Origin: an uncultured Bacteroidales bacterium
GTDB taxonomy: Bacteria; Bacteroidota; Bacteroidia; Bacteroidales; UBA932
Direction of reading: 5' to 3'
Length of the DNA: 14,969 nt
Assembly: GCA_910585445.1 (NCBI GenBank)
Contig: CAJUEK010000053.1
Location: 1 to 14,969 of the forward strand
Positions 14,046 to 14,969 of this stretch are shown piece after piece. Position 1 is the stretch's first letter. The number at the start of each line of letters is the position of its first letter. The position numbers and the translations under genes were made by a program. The notes below the pieces were generated by a model, which saw only the letters and a list, made by a program, of their open reading frames with translations, made no database searches and was not told the DNA's origin.

Positions 14046-14969
14046 TTATCGTTCTGTCAGCAATTCTATCTTCTTGGCTATTTCTTCTGATGTAGGCAAT
14101 AGCTTTTTATAGGCTTCTGGCAATTCGGAAGAAAGGCTGTATGTTGCCACCCCGATAGGCATATTGGAACTTTTCAAGGCATACTCCACTGTCATGCGGC
14201 TTTTGGACTTGCAGATTATGATACCGATGGCCGGATTTTCATGTGGCAATTTTACTGTATCATTCAGTACGTTCAGATAGAACTCCATTTTGCCTTTATA
14301 TTCCGGCTGGAACTCTCCGATTTTCAGTTCTATGGCAATCATAGCCTGTAAACGTCTGTTATACAGCAGTAAATCAATGAAGTATTCTTTCCCGTCCACT
14401 TCCAGCCGATACTGGTTGCCTATAAATGAAAAATCAGTACCGAACTCCATAAGGAGCGCACGGATATTCTTAATAAGAGCCTGTTCAAGTTCATATTCCG
14501 AATGTTCCTCTGCAAGCCCTATAAGGTCAAATGTATATTCATCTTTCAATGCAAGTATGGCCTGGTTCTTAATTTTCTCAGGCAGGGTCATGTCAAAATT
14601 ACTTTGTCCAAGCAGATAGTTCTCGTAAGTTTTGGCTTCTATCTTATTGATAAGGACATCTTTAGTCCACCCGTATTTCTTGGTGGCCAATATATAAAAT
14701 TGGCGTTGGCGGGTTTCCTTGCACTTCGTAAGAATTACGATATGTTTCGACCAGCTAATTTCTCCAACTAGTGGTTGGAGAATTTCATCGGACTGATATT
14801 CAGCATAAAAGCGTGCCATGTCCCACATATTGGAAACTCCAAATCCTTTTATTCCCGGAAACTCTTTCTGTATGTCCCGTGAAAGGTTTTCCACAACGGA
14901 TTTTCCCCAACCAGATGCCGTCTGTTGCTCGGTAATCCGTTTGCCGACTTCCCAATATAAGGCTATCAT
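14046..14969 (-). CDS. DUF1016/YhcG-family PD-(D/E)xK nuclease-domain protein (5' partial)
   Basis: The visible 307 residues belong to the YhcG/DUF1016 family. The N-terminal DUF1016_N-like helical domain is represented by LYWEVGKRITEQQ, WGKSVVENLSRDIQKEFPG and FGVSNMWDMARFY (residues 4-55), followed by LVGEISWSKHIVIL. The C-terminal nuclease domain carries YFIDLLLYNRRL with Asp199, and IAIELKIGEF with Glu214 and Lys216, the PD-(D/E)xK triad, then YKGKMEFYLNVLND. The ATG falls exactly at the window edge, and family members usually have 15-40 more residues before LYWEVG, so the true start probably lies outside. The protein is cytoplasmic with no signal peptide. Members are scattered among restriction-modification and toxin-like loci; the function is not settled. 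The gap to RhuM is 192 bases, on the same strand. Confidence 0.92.
   Translation of the reverse strand: MIALYWEVGKRITEQQTASGWGKSVVENLSRDIQKEFPGIKGFGVSNMWDMARFYAEYQSDEILQPLVGEISWSKHIVILTKCKETRQRQFYILATKKYGWTKDVLINKIEAKTYENYLLGQSNFDMTLPEKIKNQAILALKDEYTFDLIGLAEEHSEYELEQALIKNIRALLMEFGTDFSFIGNQYRLEVDGKEYFIDLLLYNRRLQAMIAIELKIGEFQPEYKGKMEFYLNVLNDTVKLPHENPAIGIIICKSKSRMTVEYALKSSNMPIGVATYSLSSELPEAYKKLLPTSEEIAKKIELLTER

Overview
This window looks like chromosomal DNA from a gut-type Bacteroidales bacterium. The supporting signs are a SusC/SusD pair, a run of lipoproteins carrying BACON, DUF1735 and LamG domains, weak or absent Shine-Dalgarno sequences, and TAnnTTTG-type -7 promoter boxes. The genus cannot be fixed from the sequence alone.

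Positions 1-9998 (+ strand) are one tightly spaced polysaccharide-utilisation operon (PUL), with gaps of about 6-38 bases. In order it encodes a SusC-type TonB-dependent transporter (5' end outside the window), a SusD-like lipoprotein, a GH18-fold lipoprotein whose catalytic Asp and Glu are replaced, a DUF1735-LamG lipoprotein, a BACON-DUF1735-GH18 endo-beta-N-acetylglucosaminidase-like lipoprotein with an intact D-x-E pair, and a lipoprotein with three BACON-like domains and a LamG domain. The order resembles the known Bacteroides endoglycosidase loci (BT_3983-BT_3987 type). The simplest model is that the GH18 enzyme cuts N-glycans, or a related GlcNAc-GlcNAc glycan, at the cell surface. The inactive GH18-like and LamG proteins would hold the glycan, and SusCD would import the released oligosaccharide. 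Substrate specificity is inference.

A strong intrinsic terminator (10056-10086) closes this operon. Immediately after it lies a seventh lipoprotein gene (10101-12119): a BACON-like domain, an Ig-like region and a CotH kinase-like domain. A candidate -7 box sits upstream of the terminator, so the hairpin may lie inside the cotH leader. A near-symmetric hairpin (12153-12190) ends cotH and may also serve a small opposing reading frame.

Positions 12191-12695 are mostly non-coding. They hold one doubtful small minus-strand ORF, a cluster of inverted repeats and a clear promoter for tRNA-Arg(TCT) at 12696-12772, which has its own terminator.

The remainder (12886-14969) is on the minus strand and of accessory character. 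It holds a RhuM-family gene broken by an internal frame-shifting deletion, and the 3' portion of a DUF1016/YhcG-type PD-(D/E)xK nuclease gene that runs off the right edge. Both families are common companions of type I restriction-modification loci, so the right edge may open into a defence or mobile region inserted beside the tRNA gene.
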